From positions 1-64,000 of the forward strand of contig JAVEYB010000001.1 of NCBI GenBank assembly GCA_034003725.1: DNA of 64,000 bases, in the 5' to 3' direction. The stretch's first letter is position 1; each line of letters opens with the position of its first letter. Shown here piece by piece: positions 16,823-24,909 of the stretch. This stretch comes from Candidatus Zixiibacteriota bacterium (GTDB lineage: Bacteria > Zixibacteria > MSB-5A5 > GN15 > FEB-12). Under the pieces are notes generated by a model that made no database searches, had not been told where the DNA came from, and saw nothing but the letters and a program-made list of their open reading frames with translations. A program made the position numbers and the translations under genes.

Positions 16823-17377
16823 TCAATACATCATCACTGTCGCCACCAGCGACACGGCCGTGTGGGTGGCGTTGGCAGCGTCCCAGGAAATATGCCCCAG
16901 GAGAAACCGCGCGCCAATCTGCACGTGCTTGATCGGCTCGACTCCACTGCCGATCGTCACATACGGACCGATACCATTCTCTCCGCCGGATTCGTAGACA
17001 CCGCGCAGCACCCCCGCTGCGATATTGGAGTACCAGGGCAGACGGGTGTCGAAGTAGTGGTACCAGGACGGTCCGAAGTAACCCCGAAAAGTAGCGTCTC
17101 CCTCGCTCTCAAAGTCGAAGTTCCATTCGAACAGGAGGATGTCACCGTCCGACCAGCCGGCCCCGATGCCGAAACCAAACCCCCAGCCGTAGGCTGTCTC
17201 GTTACCGAAGGGACTGTAGGGTGAGTCCGGCCAATCGGCGGCCGGAAGAAACGATGCGCTGAATTGAGCTGCCATTCCGCGACGACTGCCGGGTGGGTTT
17301 TCGGCCTGTGCGGTGGACAGCGGGACTGCGAATAGGAGCAGCGTGAGGCAGACTGAAGTTCTCAGAAATGCTCGCAT
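16823..17377 (-). CDS. Outer-membrane beta-barrel-like protein, unknown function
   Basis: 184 residues from the ATG at 17377, which follows GGGGAGG at good spacing. A longer frame upstream lacks such a site. Signal peptide MRAFLRTSVCLTLLLFAVPL...AQA, then Gly/aromatic alternating strands (YGWGFGFGIGAGW, GYFGPSWYHYF) typical of a small barrel. Faces the three-gene cassette (convergent), also inside the IS-end-flanked segment. Cargo of the same insertion or an older resident gene cannot be decided. Confidence 0.7.
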   Translation of the reverse strand: MRAFLRTSVCLTLLLFAVPLSTAQAENPPGSRRGMAAQFSASFLPAADWPDSPYSPFGNETAYGWGFGFGIGAGWSDGDILLFEWNFDFESEGDATFRGYFGPSWYHYFDTRLPWYSNIAAGVLRGVYESGGENGIGPYVTIGSGVEPIKHVQIGARFLLGHISWDAANATHTAVSLVATVMMY

Positions 17378-17472
17378 TGAAATCCTCCCCGTGAGTGAGT
17401 AGTGCATCCGGAGCAACTATATACTATGCCAAGATAGCGCTATCCCGAGCCCACCGCAAGGGGTGGGGTACC

Positions 17473-17563
17473 CGTTGATCACAAACCACAAAAGTGTTAC
17501 CCATGTAGTGAGTCCATTCTGTTACCCATGTAGTGAGTCCATTCTGTTACCCATGTCGAGAAA
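17473..17563 (+). mobile_element. Right end of the IS481-like element, copy B
   Basis: 91 bases nearly identical to copy A but with one extra 25-bp unit, so TGTTACCCATGT occurs at 17495, 17520 and 17545. It also starts with the terminal CGTTGA of the transposase, but no coding sequence precedes it here. The element body is therefore missing. Confidence 0.75.
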
Positions 17564-17576
17564 CACACAGAGCTTG

Positions 17577-17812
17577 AGTGAATCCCACCCGGGACGGGTG
17601 GGCTACTCAGGGTAGCGAGTGCGGTCAGGCGGGGTCGCCTGACCGCACTGATATACGCTATTTCAACAAGCCCGGGACGCCAGCCCGCCGAGGCCGACCG
17701 GTGCGCCCGTGGCGTGCGGGGGTGGGCCGCTCGGGGTAGTGAGTGCAGTCAGGCGGGGTCGCCTGGCCGCACTTATATAAGCTTATTCAACAAGCCGGGA
17801 CGGGTGGGCGAG
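17577..17812. repeat. Two partial units of the 231-bp repeat family
   Basis: Matches the array from AATCCCACCCGGGACGGGTG through the 12 bp stem and the ACGCCAGCCCGCCGAGG block to about 17735. A second, internally deleted unit runs to about 17812. They abut IS end B just as the main array abuts the transposase remnant. Together with 17378-17472 (no gene seen) this fills the gap before the next gene. Confidence 0.8.
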
Positions 17813-17840
17813 ACTTTTCGGATGTAATGGGAAAACAAGG

Positions 17841-18305
17841 CTACGACTGGGGGGCGCGTTCGGCGAGAGAGCCGAGCAGCTCGCCGACCGTGCGGGCGCC
17901 GGCCGTGTCGGGAAATGACGCCATCTCCATCGGGATGACTTTCTCGAAGCCGTTGCCGGAAAGAGCAGCCAGTTCCTTGAGGATGATATCGGAAATGCGA
18001 CGGGCGGTCAGTTCGGCGTCCTGACGAGACGTCTCCGGAAAGAGGATCGCCACCACCCGGTCGTCGATGAAAGCGAAATTGTCGCTGGCGCGGACATTTT
18101 TCTGGATAGTGTGACGGATCTGCTCGAAGGCCGGGCCTGCGTTGCCGTTGAAATGGGCGCGCGCGAATGAAAAATCAAGTGAAACCAGCGAGACAAACGT
18201 ACGATACCGTTCTGCACGAATAATCTCGATTCCGGCCTGATTCAGGAACGTCCTGACGGGCAGGTAGTTTTCTACGGCGAAGGGGCTGGGCATGGGGTCG
18301 ACCAT
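17841..18305 (-). CDS. Degenerate GGDEF-like (nucleotide-cyclase-fold) domain protein
   Basis: 154 residues. The pattern RTFLNQAGIEIIRAERYRTF...LVSLDF...IRHTIQKNVRASDNFAFID then VVAILFPETS and DAELTARRI follows the layout of a GGDEF domain. The GGDEF loop itself is replaced, so diguanylate cyclase activity is unlikely. The start is the ATG at 18305, six bases after AAGGA. It lies 220 bases downstream of the NtrC-type regulator on the same strand, with DnaA-box-like sites between. It may be a regulatory or binding domain; the assignment is from fold pattern only. Confidence 0.6.
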   Translation of the reverse strand: MVDPMPSPFAVENYLPVRTFLNQAGIEIIRAERYRTFVSLVSLDFSFARAHFNGNAGPAFEQIRHTIQKNVRASDNFAFIDDRVVAILFPETSRQDAELTARRISDIILKELAALSGNGFEKVIPMEMASFPDTAGARTVGELLGSLAERAPQS

Positions 18306-18407
18306 CAACTATCCTTGTACGACTATTCTAACCGAAGCAAGCAATTTTCGTTCCAAGCTTTGCCGAGCGGTGTCGTAAGAATTTTTGCGACAACAACATA
18401 ACAGCAT

Positions 18408-18447
18408 GTATCCACAGGTTATCCAGAATCGAGCGGGCTTTTCCACA
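18408..18447. promoter_or_regulatory. Cluster of three DnaA-box-like 9-mers
   Basis: GTATCCACA (18408), TTATCCAGA (18419) and TTTTCCACA (18439) each differ by one base from TTATCCACA and all point the same way, within 40 bases. They sit upstream of the GGDEF-like gene. Binding is a prediction only. Confidence 0.35.
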
Positions 18448-18525
18448 TGCCGATAGATGCAGAATTGTGCGCAAACTTTGCACACAGTAGCGTACCACGG
18501 TCCAACGACTTCGGGTGGCCGCGGT

Positions 18526-19956
18526 TCACTTCGATGCGTTCAGGGAGTACTCTTTGATCTTGTAGAGAAGGGAGCGGTAACTGATCTGGAGAAGGTCGGC
18601 GGCCTTGCGCCGATTCCAATTGGTCTTGGCGAGGACATGGCTGATCAGGCGTTTCTCCTCGTCGGCGATGCGCTTGCCGACCACGCTTTTGAGCGAAAGA
18701 TCATTGGGGTCGTAAGCCGCCGCCGGCGTATATCCCGAGAATCCCGGCTGTCCGCCGGAGGCTCCCGACGGAGCTTTCAGCGACTGGTGGCTCGCCGACC
18801 GGATGAGCTCGTCGATGATGGACTCGTCTTCGCGCACGACCACCTGCTTTATCATGTTTTCGAGCTGGCGGATATTACCGGGCCAGTGGAAGCCCAACAG
18901 CTGCGCGATGGTCTCGGGAGTCAGCCCGGCGTACTGGCGGCTGTAGAGCCCGTTGTACTTCTCCAGGAAGTGATTGACCAGCAGCGGAATGTCCTCGGGG
19001 CGCTCACGCAGCGGCGGCAGGAAGATGGTTATTTCGTTGAGGCGGTAGAACAAATCATCGCGGAATCCCGCTTCGCCGATGGCCTCTTCGAGATTTCGGT
19101 TGGTGGCACAGATGATCCGGACGTCGACCGAGATCGTCTGCACACCGCCGACCCGGACGAACTCCTGCTGCTCGAGGACCTGCAGGAGCTTGGACTGCAG
19201 TTCCATCGGCATGTCACCGATTTCGTCGAGGAAGATGGTGCCCTTGTTGGCGACCTCGAATCGTCCCTGCTTGTTCTTGTGAGCGCCGGTGAAAGCGCCT
19301 TTTTCATAGCCGAACAGCTCCGCCTCGAGCAAGTCCCTCGGGATCGCGGCGCAGTTGACCTTCATGAACGGCTGGCTTCTCCGGCTGGACAATTCGTGCA
19401 GCGACCGCGCGACAATCTCCTTGCCGGTACCCGACTCTCCTCGGATGAGGACGGTCAACTCCGAGTCGGCGACCTGCTCGATCAGGGCCTTGACTCTGAC
19501 CATGGGTTCCGAATCGCCGATGAAATTGGCGTACTTTTTCTGGGAACGGAGTTCTTCTTTGGCCTTCGCCAGTTCGCGGCGAAGCCGGCTTCGTTCGAGC
19601 ACGCCGTTGATGTGGATCTCGACTTCCTTGACGTCGAACGGCTTGTTGATAAACTCGGCGGCGCCGAGCCGGACCGAATCAACAACGTAGCGTGTGTCGC
19701 CGTGTCCGGACAACATGATAACGTCGGGCCGCGATTCGCTTTTGTTCAACTTTTCAAGAACTTCGAGTCCGGACATGCCCTGCATCTTGATGTCAAGGAG
19801 GATGAGGTCGGGTTTCTCCGTCGAGACCATCTGAATCCCTTCGATACCGTCGCGAGCCGACACGAACTCAAAGTGCGACGGCAGTCCCTCGGAGAGGATC
19901 CAGGAGACCTTGGGATCGTCATCAATGACGAGGATCTTGGTTTTCTGCTTGGCCAT
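18526..19956 (-). CDS. NtrC-family sigma-54-dependent response regulator
   Basis: 476 residues in three parts. The receiver is about 5-120 (VIDDDPK, phospho-Asp in DLILLDIKM). The AAA+ sigma-54 activator domain is about 140-385, with Walker A GESGTGKE and an intact GAFTGA loop that contacts sigma-54. A Fis-type helix-turn-helix lies at the end (RKAADLLQISYRSLLYKI). It activates genes with -24/-12 promoters when phosphorylated. It is the third signalling gene in a row behind two GAF-type kinases, 109 bases after the second, and either kinase is a likely partner. Target genes are not identifiable here. Confidence 0.94.
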   Translation of the reverse strand: MAKQKTKILVIDDDPKVSWILSEGLPSHFEFVSARDGIEGIQMVSTEKPDLILLDIKMQGMSGLEVLEKLNKSESRPDVIMLSGHGDTRYVVDSVRLGAAEFINKPFDVKEVEIHINGVLERSRLRRELAKAKEELRSQKKYANFIGDSEPMVRVKALIEQVADSELTVLIRGESGTGKEIVARSLHELSSRRSQPFMKVNCAAIPRDLLEAELFGYEKGAFTGAHKNKQGRFEVANKGTIFLDEIGDMPMELQSKLLQVLEQQEFVRVGGVQTISVDVRIICATNRNLEEAIGEAGFRDDLFYRLNEITIFLPPLRERPEDIPLLVNHFLEKYNGLYSRQYAGLTPETIAQLLGFHWPGNIRQLENMIKQVVVREDESIIDELIRSASHQSLKAPSGASGGQPGFSGYTPAAAYDPNDLSLKSVVGKRIADEEKRLISHVLAKTNWNRRKAADLLQISYRSLLYKIKEYSLNASK

Positions 19957-20065
19957 AGTATGTAATAGGGTCTCGGTTCTTAGGTAAGTATCGGTCGTCA
20001 GGGCCGGAAATCAAGTATATTTCACGTCCGAATTGCTAACTTTCGGCAAAAGTATGCACGGTGAC

Positions 20066-22210
20066 TTACGGTTCATACGGCAAGTACACGGTAAAGGTAG
20101 TCCCATCGCCCTCTTCCGAGTGGACACTCAGGGTGCCGTTGTGCGCTGAGATAATGCGTTCCACGACCGAGAGTCCGAGCCCGGTTCCGGTTTCCTTGGT
20201 GGTGTAATAGCGGTCGAAGATTTTGGCGAGGTTCTCCTTGCGGATGCCGACACCGCTATCCATGACTTTGATGGCCAGATAAAGCGACTTCTTGTGGTCC
20301 GGCTTTTCGACCAGCCCTTCGACCCGGAGTTTCCCTCCATCGGGCATGGCATCGATGGCGTTGATAAACAGGTTGAGGAATATTTCCATGAACTGGTTTT
20401 TGTTGATGATGACATCCCAACTGACCTGGCTGTCGAATTGACTTTCGAAATCGATGTTGTGTTTTCGCATGTCGGGAGCGACAAGTTCGGAGGCCCGCAT
20501 GACGATCTGCCGAAGGTCGAGTTTGTTGGTCTCGTATTTGTTGGGGTTGGAGAAGTCGACCAGCTCACGTACCAGCTCGTTCATGCGGTGAATCTCGTCT
20601 TCGGCCATGCGGAACAGGTCGGACTTGTCCATTATCTGTGGCCAGCGCTGTTTAAGAATCTGGAGGGCGCCTTTGATGGAGGTCAGCGGCTTTCGCAGGT
20701 CGTGGGAGATTTCGGAGATCATGTTGCCCATAGTCATGAGGCGGGTCGCGTTTAACAGCGCTTTCTCCTTTTCGAAGAGATAGGTTGCCTGCGAGATGAC
20801 CAGCCGCGCAATTGATATGTCGTCGTCGCTGTACGGATGCGGGTCATCGGCCCCGATGTAAAACACTGCCGTCAGGTCGCCTGATTCGCGGATGGGGACG
20901 GCGAGATAGGCCTGCCGGGGCTCCGGGTATGCTTTCGATTTGCGGATGAGTTCACCGACGTACAGAGAAACGCGCTGGATGTCATCGAGGTCCATGGTCG
21001 CCAGGTCCTCGGCTTCGAGGAGGAGGTCATCGCGACGGACACGCTGCAGGTCGATTTTGCCTGATTCGGTCGACGGAATGTCACTGATGCCGAAGACGCC
21101 GTCGGGCGTCAGCACCTTGTTGTAGTCGTCCCAGATGAACCAGACGGCGTACCTGATGGGAAAGACACGATTGAGTTTGTCGACCATGACGGTGCGAAAC
21201 GCGGACCAGCTCTGGATGGACGGGACTTCCTGGTAGAACTCGTGGAGGATCTGGTATTCGACGAGTCGGCGCCGGCTGTTCTCAAACTGCCGGGCGTCAT
21301 CGACCGCCACGGCCGCCTGCGACGCGAAGGTCGTGAGCAGGCGCAGGTCGTTTTTGTCGAAGCTGTCGCCTCGGTGGCGGTTGGCCATGTTGATGACGCC
21401 GAGCACGTTGTTTTTGATGATGAGCGGTACGCTGAGCAGCGAGCCGGATGAATAGCGTTCGCGATTCATGCGGGCGAAGCGCTCGTCGTGTTCGATGTTT
21501 TCTATGATAAGCGGCTCGCCGGTTTTCGCGACATAGCCGGCAATGGACGCGCCGATCGGGAGGCGGGTGGAGCGTATGATATCTTCATCGAGACCGGTAG
21601 CCGCCTCGATGGTCAAGTATTCGCCGCGATCGTCCACGAGCATGATCGAGCCGATTTCGGCGTTGGTCACCGCCGAGGCCAGTGCGACCAGCTGTTTGAG
21701 CAACTCGGTAAGGTTGGCCGTGGAGCCAATCGACTTTCCGGCCTCGTAGAGAGCGTTGAGTTCGCTGATCCTGCTTTCGAGAATGAAGTTGGAGAGCTTC
21801 AACTGCTCCATAAGGGAGCGCTGGGCAAGGTCGCTCCGGCGCTTCTCGAGGGCGCGTTTGACGGCCAGTTCGAGTTGGGCAAACTCGACGGGTTTCAGAA
21901 GGTAGTTGTAGGCGCCCTGCGCGATCGCTTCAAGGGCGGTGTCCATGGAGCCGTACCCGGTCATCAGGATAACCGGAATGCCGTCGTCGATCTCTTTGAC
22001 GGCCTTGAGTATCTGCAGGCCGTCCATATGGGGCATTTTGATATCGGTAACGACGAGGTCGACTCGTTCGTTGCGGATCATCTCGACGGCCGCGGGAGAA
22101 TCCTGGAAGGCACGCACTTCGATGCCGCCCCCCTGCAACAGAGCGGAGAGAGATTCGCACATGCGTTTCTCGTCGTCGATGACGATTATGCGTTCGGTCT
22201 TTTCAGTCAT
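20066..22210 (-). CDS. Hybrid protein: receiver, GAF domains, histidine kinase
   Basis: 714 residues. A receiver domain comes first (IVIDDEKR, phospho-Asp in DLVVTDIKMP). GAF sensor domains follow at about 165-315 (NAEIGSIMLVDDRGEYL) and probably 325-480. The kinase core has the phospho-acceptor in SEISHDLRKPLTSIKG near 505, an N box NLFINAIDAMPDGG and G boxes DSGVGI and GTGLGL. No membrane segment, so it senses a cytoplasmic signal. The N-terminal receiver could be phosphorylated by the preceding kinase, whose stop it overlaps by 8 bases, giving a short phosphorelay towards the NtrC-type regulator. The signal is unknown. Confidence 0.92.
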   Translation of the reverse strand: MTEKTERIIVIDDEKRMCESLSALLQGGGIEVRAFQDSPAAVEMIRNERVDLVVTDIKMPHMDGLQILKAVKEIDDGIPVILMTGYGSMDTALEAIAQGAYNYLLKPVEFAQLELAVKRALEKRRSDLAQRSLMEQLKLSNFILESRISELNALYEAGKSIGSTANLTELLKQLVALASAVTNAEIGSIMLVDDRGEYLTIEAATGLDEDIIRSTRLPIGASIAGYVAKTGEPLIIENIEHDERFARMNRERYSSGSLLSVPLIIKNNVLGVINMANRHRGDSFDKNDLRLLTTFASQAAVAVDDARQFENSRRRLVEYQILHEFYQEVPSIQSWSAFRTVMVDKLNRVFPIRYAVWFIWDDYNKVLTPDGVFGISDIPSTESGKIDLQRVRRDDLLLEAEDLATMDLDDIQRVSLYVGELIRKSKAYPEPRQAYLAVPIRESGDLTAVFYIGADDPHPYSDDDISIARLVISQATYLFEKEKALLNATRLMTMGNMISEISHDLRKPLTSIKGALQILKQRWPQIMDKSDLFRMAEDEIHRMNELVRELVDFSNPNKYETNKLDLRQIVMRASELVAPDMRKHNIDFESQFDSQVSWDVIINKNQFMEIFLNLFINAIDAMPDGGKLRVEGLVEKPDHKKSLYLAIKVMDSGVGIRKENLAKIFDRYYTTKETGTGLGLSVVERIISAHNGTLSVHSEEGDGTTFTVYLPYEP

Positions 22211-23633
22211 GGGCGATTTTGCCTTCCGCTACTGGTAATTCTATGGTGAAACAGCCGCCCGGTTCGAGATTTCGGAAAGAAATCGACCCGCCGTGATTTT
22301 TGATGATGCCATAGCACACGGAGAGACCGAGTCCGGTCCCACCGCCGGCTTCTTTGGTGGTGAAGAACGGTTCGAAAATGTGCGGGATGTGTTCCGGGGC
22401 GATACCCGGCCCGGTGTCCGAGAAGGAGATCCGTACACGTTTCGATGGCGCTTCAAGCCTGACAGAGAGCGACCCGCCGTTCGGCATGGCGTCACGGGCG
22501 TTTATTATGAGGTTGAGAAAGACCTGCTTCAGGCCCTCGGGGGCGGCGCTCAATTCGGGGATCGAGGCATCGTAGTTGCGGACGATCCTGATGTCATGCG
22601 AGGCGAGCTGTCGGTCCACCAGCCGAAGCACGTCATCAAGCAGCTTCACGATGTCCACCCGCTGGACGGCGAGTCCGGTCGGGCGGTGGAAGTCGAGCAG
22701 TTGTTTGACGATGCGGGCGATGCGGTCGATTTCTTCCGACACGATTCCCACGAAGTTGTTTGCCTGGTCGTTGTTCCGGCAGGCCCGCTGGATAAGCAGA
22801 ACGTAGTTCTTGATGATGCCCAGCGGGTTATTGACCTCGTGCGCGACTTTCGCCGACATTTCTCCGAGGGCCGCAAGTCGTTCGGTCTGCAGCAACTGCT
22901 GCTGTGCGGCGCGAAGCTGCTGAATGGCCTGTTTTTCTCCCTGGTAGAGGCGGGCGTTCTCGATGGCGACGGCGATCTGGTTGCCGAGAATGGAGAGGAA
23001 TTCCAGATCGTCGAGCTGGAAATCTCTTCCTGAGACTTTCTCGGACATGGCGAATATCCCGGTAAGCCGGGTCTGGTAAATAAGGGGGACGACGATGCCC
23101 GGTTCGAAGTTGCCGAGAATGCGACGTTCATCGGCGGACGAAATATCGCTGATCAGTTCGCGGGTGGGGACGGGTCGATTGAGCCGGGTGAGGTAATCGG
23201 CGAGGGCGGATGCGGCCGAGAAGTAGTCGTCTTCGGCGGGAAGCGACCCGGAGCCTTTGTACTTGATCGGATAGAGCCGATCGCTGTGCGCCTCGCGCTG
23301 GAGAAAGATGGCGCCTTTGAGCGCGCCGATCTGGCCGAGGCAGGTGAAGATAAACGTGTCGAGGAGCATCTCGTAATCGAGCACGGCGTTGAAATTGCGG
23401 GAGATTTCGAAGATCGTGTACAGATCGAATATCTTACGTTTCAGCTGGCGGTTGGTCATCGTCAGTTCCGCCAGCTTCTCTTCGAGCTGCCCCTGCAATT
23501 CGGCGACGGAGATGTCGGTGGGGGCGGTCGCCGGTTTCGCGGCGGAGCGGCGCGTCCGCGGCGTCGAAGGGCGCCGGGCGGTCGTCGAGCGAGTGGCGCG
23601 CGAGGGCGACTTTTTGTTGGGCGTCTTACTCAT
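22203..23633 (-). CDS. Soluble GAF-domain sensor histidine kinase
   Basis: 476 residues. A Ser/Arg/Pro-rich basic tail (1-45) and a short coiled coil (LQGQLEEKLAELTMTNRQLK) precede a GAF domain at about 70-230. The NtrB-like kinase core has phospho-acceptor His near 263 in KVAHEVNNPLG, N box NLIINARDAMPNGG, and G boxes DTGPGI and GTGLGL. No transmembrane segment. It starts inside the end of folC (4-base overlap) and overlaps the next kinase by 8 bases, so the kinases share the long housekeeping operon. Input signal unknown. Confidence 0.92.
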   Translation of the reverse strand: MSKTPNKKSPSRATRSTTARRPSTPRTRRSAAKPATAPTDISVAELQGQLEEKLAELTMTNRQLKRKIFDLYTIFEISRNFNAVLDYEMLLDTFIFTCLGQIGALKGAIFLQREAHSDRLYPIKYKGSGSLPAEDDYFSAASALADYLTRLNRPVPTRELISDISSADERRILGNFEPGIVVPLIYQTRLTGIFAMSEKVSGRDFQLDDLEFLSILGNQIAVAIENARLYQGEKQAIQQLRAAQQQLLQTERLAALGEMSAKVAHEVNNPLGIIKNYVLLIQRACRNNDQANNFVGIVSEEIDRIARIVKQLLDFHRPTGLAVQRVDIVKLLDDVLRLVDRQLASHDIRIVRNYDASIPELSAAPEGLKQVFLNLIINARDAMPNGGSLSVRLEAPSKRVRISFSDTGPGIAPEHIPHIFEPFFTTKEAGGGTGLGLSVCYGIIKNHGGSISFRNLEPGGCFTIELPVAEGKIAHD

Positions 23634-24909
23634 TTCCAGCCGATCATCGTAAGGAACTCCCCGACCAGATAGTGTGAGCCGATTACGACTATTATATCGT
23701 CGGACGCGGAGTTTTTCAACACCCGGCGATACGCCGTGCGAACGGAGCCGAATCGGCGGCGCTCGATTCCCCGCCAGTTGAGCGTCCGCTCCATTTCCTT
23801 CATATCAATCGAACGTTTGGTCTGCAGCGGCACCAGGGCATACGACGACGCGATACGCGACAACGAATTGAACATCTGCTGATGCGGCTTGCGCTTCACG
23901 AAACCAACGATCACGGCGGCCTTTTGGCCGGGGAAAAGGCGTTCGAAGGTATCTACGAAAGATTCCATTCCTTTGGCGTTATGGGCGACGTCGAGGACGT
24001 GGGTCGGCGAACTGTCGGCACGGATAATCTGGAAGCGACCGGACCAGTCGGTGTGGGTGATGCCGTCAAGAATCGCCTTTTTCGTGACGGCAGCAAGGCC
24101 GTTGTCGCGCAGGATGGAGCAGGCCTCGAGCACGAGGGCGGTGTTTTTCAGTTGGTGCGTGCCTTTCAAGGAGGGCGCGACATTTCGAAAGGTGAAGCGA
24201 TCGCTCGTATAGTCGAGCCGGAGATTCTCGAGATCGGCGCGCAGCCGTGACTTGCGCAACCGATGGAGGGGGGCCTTGCGGGTGCGACAAACATCCCGGA
24301 TTACCGTCTCGGCTTCCAGGGGCAGCAAACCGATCAGATGGGGCACCGCGGGCTTGATGATCCCGGCTTTTTCCCAGGCGATCTTGCGCAGGCTCGATCC
24401 GAGGATTTCGACGTGGTCGCGGCTGATGTCGGTCGTGATAGTCAGGATCGGGTCCAGCACATTGGTGGCGTCGAGCCGACCGCCCAGGCCGGTTTCGATG
24501 ACGGCGATGTCGATATGGTTTCGGGAGAAATGGTCAAACGCGAGCGCGGTGACTAATTCAAAGAACGAGAGTTTTTTTTTACGAGTGCGCGTCGGTAGCG
24601 GTCAACGAATCGGGCGACATCGGCGCGCGGGATGCGCTCGCCATCAACCTTGATTCGTTCGCGGAAACTGACGAGATGCGGCGAGGTGAACAGACCGGTG
24701 CGGTACCCGGCGCTTCGCAGGACGGCGTCAAGCATAGCCGAGGTCGATCCCTTGCCGTTGGTGCCTGCGATGTGTATGGAAAGGAATCGGGCCTGCGGCC
24801 GGCCGATGGATTCGAGGAACTCGGTGATGTTTTGCAGACCGAGCTTCATCCCGAAAAACTCGCGGGAGAGAATGAACCGCTCGGCGGCAGCATAGGTGTG
24901 GCGATGCAT
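23630..24909 (-). CDS. folC: Folylpolyglutamate/dihydrofolate synthase, split by a -1 frameshift
   Basis: Adds glutamate to dihydropteroate/folates. The first part (24909 to about 24572) holds the ATP loop GTNGKGST and runs into a stop six codons after an A9 run. The second part, in the -1 frame from 24571 to 23630, continues in register: LSFFELVTA, then ETGLGGRLDATN and the Mur-ligase C-domain. Joined length is about 426 residues, normal for FolC. The join sits on GTA AAA AAA AAC, which contains the in-phase slippery heptamer A AAA AAC. Ribosomal or transcriptional slippage, a real mutation, or a one-base homopolymer error would all explain it. It overlaps accD by one base and the kinase by four. 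Confidence 0.88.
24571..24580 (-). promoter_or_regulatory. Candidate -1 slippery site in folC
   Basis: A9 followed by C on the coding strand, read in zero frame as AAA AAA AAC. The tandem-slip heptamer A-AAA-AAC is in the correct phase to move the ribosome into the frame of the second half of FolC. I did not find a convincing downstream pseudoknot. Confidence 0.55.

Noticed and set aside
17495-17569. 25-bp repeats as a CRISPR array
   Set aside because: The copies are contiguous with no unique spacers, only two or three units occur, no cas genes are near, and the repeat is attached to a transposase stop codon.
18306-18525. DnaA-box cluster as a replication origin
   Set aside because: Only three imperfect boxes, no adjacent AT-rich unwinding region and no dnaA/dnaN genes nearby.
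18457-19965. 502-codon open frame on the plus strand opposite the NtrC-type gene
   Set aside because: It mirrors codon bias of the real gene on the other strand, lacks a recognisable start signal, and the minus-strand protein has every family motif. The same applies to long antisense frames over ftsZ, murE, valS and the decarboxylase gene.
23630-24460. folC as two separate genes
   Set aside because: The second part would start inside the conserved core. The two frames join precisely at the A run with continuous family sequence across it.
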